This document shows positions 7,112 through 10,882 of a stretch of DNA of 10,882 nt, in pieces; within the stretch, counting starts at the first letter, position 1; each line of letters starts with the position of its first letter. Made by a program: the position numbers and the translations under genes. Below the pieces are notes generated by a model, which saw nothing but the letters and a program-made list of their open reading frames with translations, made no database searches and was not told the DNA's origin. The stretch covers positions 1 through 10,882 of the forward strand of contig JAYWGH010000078.1 in the NCBI GenBank assembly GCA_043778375.1, written 5' to 3'. This DNA is from CAIVSN01 sp043778375. GTDB taxonomy: Bacteria; Patescibacteriota; Gracilibacteria; BD1-5; UBA2023.

Positions 7112-8356
7112 TTAGAGTTTACCAGCGACTTTACCAAGCGAGAAGAATGGAAGCATGATCGCGAGAACGATCACCCCTACCAAAAATCCTACAAAGATGA
7201 TAATAAGTGGCTCAAGTGCAGTCATGATATTTGAGATAAATCTCCTGAGTTCTTTTTGGTAGTTACGGCCAACTTTTGCCATAGAAGACCCGATGGTACC
7301 CGTCTCTTCTCCAACATTTACCATGTGCACGAGATCCTCAGGAAAATACTCATTTGTAAATTTGGCAACTGAGTCTTTACGACTATCAGGGATGAGTCCC
7401 ATGGCCATTGAGAGTTTGATACCACTCTCAACCTCATTTTTTATGCGAATTATATCTTTTTTAAAGTGAATATTGGGTACTACAGTAGCTGCTGTCTCGA
7501 GAGCCTCGAGCATGAGGACTCCTGACTCGAGAAGGAGGTTCAGGGAATTGATAAAAAGTATTACATTCATCTGTCTCGTTATGTATCCAAAAACTGGAAT
7601 TTTGAGAGATATCTTTCCGATGATCATTTGCCCAGTATAGGTCTTTTTAAGGACAAAGATGTAGAAACAGATAGTTCCAATAAGCCCCACAACAAGCACA
7701 ATCCAGTGACCTATGAGGAAATCTGAGAGATTCATCATAAACTGTGTAAGTCCTGGGATCTCCGTATTTGTTTTTTTAAAAGAATCGGTGATCTTTGGGA
7801 GAATAAAGGTCAGCATAAAGACTACCATACACAGCGAGAGTCCGACGAGTATGACTGGATAGATCATCGCCCCTTTGATCTTCCCTTTAATCTCTATATT
7901 CTCGAGGAGTGTCGCCTCAAGCTCAGAGAGTACCCGTGGGAGAGTACCAGTCTTCTCCCCTACTTCTACGAGTGCTATAATGAGTGGATCAAAGTACTTA
8001 TAGTGCTGACGCATGGTATCTGAGATCGAGAGACCATGTTCAAGATTTGAGCGGATATCCCCAACTATTACTTGGAGTTTAGGATTTTTTACTTGTTTTT
8101 GTACGATTCCAAATGCCGTCTTTAGGTCGATTCCTGAGTTTAAAAAGTTTGATACCTTGTTGATAAACTCCCATATTTCCTTTGGTCCTATCCCACCAAA
8201 GCTAATAGCGACAGTAGCTTTCTTGATGATATTCTTTTTTCAACTACGCTCATTTTCAATTGCCTTTCTCGTCATCTCAATAATTTCTCTGAATTTAGTA
8301 CCATCAAAAGATCCATCAGTGAGTATGAAACGTGGCTTTCTAGTAAATCAAAACAT
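7112..8356 (-). CDS. pilC: Type IV pilus inner-membrane platform protein PilC (GspF family)
   Basis: A 414-residue protein, normal PilC length, that anchors the pilus base and couples PilB and PilT to the growing fibre. In-frame TGA at 8348 and 8240 (Gly) restore the N-terminal 114 residues missed under the standard code. Two GspF domains are visible, each with its signature: VEVGEKTGTLPRVLSELE in the first half and VNVGEETGTIGSSMAKVG in the second. Membrane helices lie at about 164-186, 215-236 and 384-409, the usual three. The start ATG 8356 lies 2 nt after the stop of the phosphatase gene, so translation is probably coupled. TAA ends the gene 12 nt before pilT. Confidence 0.96.
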
Positions 8357-8358
8357 AA

Positions 8359-10767
8359 TTATATATTACCATTTTTATAAAGGATGTCGATTGCGTCACG
8401 CAGTACTATGCCATATTCCCCTTTTTCATAGAGGCTTTTTAGTTTATCGTATTCTTTTTGGAGTCGATCTTCTTGGCGTGTGAGTTTTACACCGTCCTCA
8501 TTTTTTAGAATTTTTTCCAAAAAGTAATTCATGCGTGGATGGATAAAACCTAACTTATAGCAAAGTGTTATCTCTTGCTTAAGCTTTGTATATTCTCAAA
8601 GCTTAAATAGTACTTCCATATTACTTAATCTCGCTTTTAACTCAGCATTAGAACGCTCTTTGTTAAGGATTTCTCTAGCTTCTGCAAGAGTTTTACCATG
8701 CAGGTCTGTTTTCACAGAGCGTTTCTCTAAATCAAATTCTCGTATCATTCATTCAAGTTCAGTCTTGTTATTTACTCGATCAAGTTCTGAATCACGTCTA
8801 AATATAAATACTGAAACATCATCTTGAAATGTCTGATTTCCCATAAATTCTCGGACGTCTTGGAGTATCTCCTGAAAAAGTCGCGTGTTGCTTCCTCCAT
8901 CTCGAGAGGCGGAGTCTTTTATGGCTTTGGCAAGTCTAGCTGTCCCGTAGAGCTCTCCATTACTATTTCTCGCCTCAATGATACCATCCGTATATCAAAT
9001 AAGGTAATCTTGATCTTCAAATGGAATATCCTTAACTTTTATTGAGTTGGAGTTTGTTATACTTCTTACGCCTAATGCAAGTCAGCCAGGTATAATTTTT
9101 TCAACTGACTTACTTTTGTGATGGTAGAAAAACATAGGATCATGTCCTGCTCAAATATAAGAAATCCTTGCATTAAATGCATCATGCTCAAGGACAACTC
9201 CAGTAACAAAGACTTTTCATTTGAGTTTTAATTTTAATTCATTATTAAGTATGACAAATAGTTCACTCAAAGGAAGTCTTTTTTTAGCTTGATCATAAAA
9301 GATTTTTGTAAGTTGGGAGACAGTAAATCATGCTTGAATACCATGTCAAGTAGCGTCGCCAAAGTAGAATACTGTCTTATTTTTATCTTGAATGTGACCA
9401 AAAGTATCCCCAACAATTTTATCTTTACCAATTATATTTCCAAGAAACTCGTAGCCATCAATCTTAAAATTAGAGATATTTTTCGTGAGTCAACTTTCCA
9501 TGATTGCGTTTATGTCGTCTTCGGCCCCTAGCGTACTTACTTTTTCGATTGAACCAGTCTGTTCAAGGAGTTTTTCAATCTTCTTTAAAATAGATTGTTT
9601 TTTTAAATATTCTCGGTGCTTTGCGGTTGATTCGAAATACTTTTTGAAAGGGCGAGAAAAGAAATTCAGAGGAGTCTCGGTCTTATCATTTACAATTTTT
9701 ACTGGTAGTACCTCTTGTACTATTCCAGCCTCACGAAAAAACCTATCGAGCTTAGTCTTATTTGTTAATTTTTTCCTTTCCTTCAGTGTACTCTTATCAT
9801 AGGCTTTTTGGATACGTTGAAGATTATCAATCACGAGTTTAATATCTCAATGAATTGCTATAAGTTTACGGGCTATGTGTAAGGCCTCAGTAAAATTTCA
9901 CTTCTTTACTTCTTTGTCTGCCTCAGCAATATTTTGTTGGATATTTAAAATAATACGCTCACTAATGAGTTTTTCTCTTGCTACTGCTCGCTTATTTTCA
10001 CAATTTTTTATAAGTTTTCTTAGAAGTTCCTGCTTTGATGTGAGTGAATTCAGTTCTCACTTAATAATTTTTAGGTCTTTTGACGCATTTTTTGAAACTA
10101 TCAAAATATTGGAAGATGCAAGAACGGTGATTTTCTTTTCTTTTGCAGCAAGATAGTTGATTCCTACTTCTCACTTTAGGAGTAATTCTCTGCTCGCTAG
10201 AATAGCTTTATCATATTCATTAGCTGATATATATGTTTTAATCCAATTTATAGCATCATCGAATACCTTTATTTCCTCAGAAGACTTTTGACTAAATTTA
10301 AGAACTTGAATAATAGCTCTCCAAAATGGCTTCTTTGGGTTTGATGTAGAAGTAATAAAACGAGTATCAACCGATTTTTTACTCTCTAGGAGAGGTGAGA
10401 GATTTTTCTGTTTCTTCCCTTGAGCCTTAAAAGCTGATTCAAGTTGAATAAGTAACAATCTTGATTTTTTTTGCCATTTGTCCAGAGCGGATAGCTCGGT
10501 TTTAACACTCTCTAATTTTGTTTGTGCGGTATCAGAGATCTTTGTATTAGAACTATTAATGTGCGGCCTAATGAAGGCTAAGGCAGAGTTAAAATATAAA
10601 TTAGCAGATTGGATTTTACTTAAATATTCACGGAGAGCCATATCAGCTATCTCAAGCTCCCCATTACTAATATATTTCTCTATCTCGAAATGGGCAATCC
10701 GTAGCAGAGCTTCCTGCTCTGATTGCGACTTTCTCGTATTAAAAAATGAAGGGAAGTGAAACTGCAT
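8359..10767 (-). CDS. SpoIIE/RsbU-type PPM serine/threonine phosphatase with TPR-like flanks
   Basis: An 802-residue protein with 13 in-frame TGA codons (10171, 10057, 9898, 9847, 9490, 9346, 9328, 9217, 9151, 9082, 8995, 8749, 8596), which would shatter it under the standard code. The middle (about 435-655) is a SpoIIE-family PP2C domain: IVGDTF with Asp454, FGDATGHG with Asp471 and the first Gly of GHG (474) encoded by TGA, GAGHDP at 539-544, GGLALGV, GYTDGIIEA at 591-599 with Asp594, and QDDVSVF with the Asp pair 649-650. The metal-binding residues are intact, so an active phosphoprotein phosphatase is likely. Residues 1-430 and 660-802 are helical and contain at least five TPR-like hairpins (near 28-52, 175-198, 280-305, 715-745, 775-800). 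No membrane helix, PAS, GAF or response-receiver domain is seen. It sits 1 nt after pilB and 2 nt before pilC, so it is part of the pilus motor operon. The substrate is unknown. Confidence 0.93.
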
Positions 10768-10768
10768 A

Positions 10769-10882
10769 TTATATGAGCTGGAGAGATTCCTCTACTGAAG
10801 TGAGTCCTGTGGCAGCCTTGATAAGAGCATCTTGCACGACTGTGACCATACCAAGCTCTCGAGCTTTAGCGTCGAGATCCTG
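10769..10882 (-). CDS. pilB: C-terminal end of the type IV pilus extension ATPase PilB (runs off the right edge)
   Basis: The last 37 residues of a gene that begins beyond the window. The frame is open to the edge and ends in TAA. The sequence ARELGMVTVVQDALIKAATG, followed by LTSVEESL, matches the C terminus of PilB/GspE ATPases (consensus A-x-x-x-GM-x-x-x-x-x-x-x-x-K-x-x-x-G-x-T-x-x-E). This part carries no catalytic motif, so the call rests on the signature and on the pilC/pilT neighbours. The stop lies 1 nt before the ATG of the phosphatase gene, which points to one operon. PilB drives pilus extension in the cytoplasm. Confidence 0.85.
   Translation of the reverse strand, partial: QDLDAKARELGMVTVVQDALIKAATGLTSVEESLQLI

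Noticed and set aside
8013..8483. Plus-strand open frame of 156 codons opposite the pilC start
   Set aside because: It covers the pilC N terminus and the phosphatase C terminus on the other strand. It is a shadow that appears long because the minus-strand genes run through TGA.
8359..10767. In-frame TGA as selenocysteine or stop-codon read-through
   Set aside because: There are far too many, in unrelated genes, with no Cys/Sec-type positions and at invariant Gly sites.
10768..10774. TATAAT just before the phosphatase start (and a similar one before pilC at 8357-8363)
   Set aside because: The boxes end 0-1 nt before the ATG, so transcription would begin inside the gene past the start codon. 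They are the ATA TAA ends of the preceding genes followed by the start.

Overview
The window comes from a bacterium that reads UGA as glycine (genetic code 25), so it belongs to the Gracilibacteria (BD1-5) or Absconditabacteria (SR1) side of the Patescibacteria/CPR; the sequence does not decide between the two. Read with the standard code, most genes break into fragments at TGA. Read with TGA = Gly, eight genes become continuous and about 34 in-frame TGA codons appear, several at invariant glycines: the last Gly of the RecJ GDYDVDG motif, the first Gly of the phosphatase GHG motif, and a Gly of its GAGHDP motif. Every gene end visible here uses TAA or TAG.

Layout. 1-174 (-): start of an unrecognised small membrane protein that runs off the left edge. 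206-234: terminator of a tRNA operon. 249-855 (-): four tRNA genes, in transcription order Gly(UCC), Ile(GAU), Pro(UGG), Glu(UUC), all with encoded CCA, plus a loose 23-nt copy of the tRNA-Pro 3' end. A promoter with upstream A-tracts lies at 894-921. 1018-2778 (-): recJ. 2829-4064 (-): a large pilus-associated prepilin-like protein. 4048-4680 (-): a pseudopilin. 4681-4749: divergent promoter region. 4750-5193 (+) and 5174-5956 (+): two more prepilins. 5962-5999: a perfect bidirectional terminator. 6011-10882 (-): the type IV pilus motor operon pilB (3' end only), a SpoIIE/RsbU-type protein phosphatase, pilC and pilT, spaced 1, 2 and 12 nt apart.

How it works together. PilB (extension ATPase), PilC (inner-membrane platform) and PilT (retraction ATPase) form the motor of a type IV pilus, and the four prepilin-like genes supply major and minor subunits. 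The most unusual gene is the 802-residue phosphatase between pilB and pilC. It carries a PPM/SpoIIE catalytic domain with its metal-binding aspartates intact, flanked by TPR-like helical hairpins on both sides and with no sensor domain I recognise. Its position suggests that phosphoprotein signalling controls the pilus motor. RecJ follows the pseudopilin genes without a visible terminator, so a link between pili, DNA uptake and ssDNA processing is possible but not shown.

Shine-Dalgarno sequences are nearly absent; only the gene starting at 4064 has a good one.
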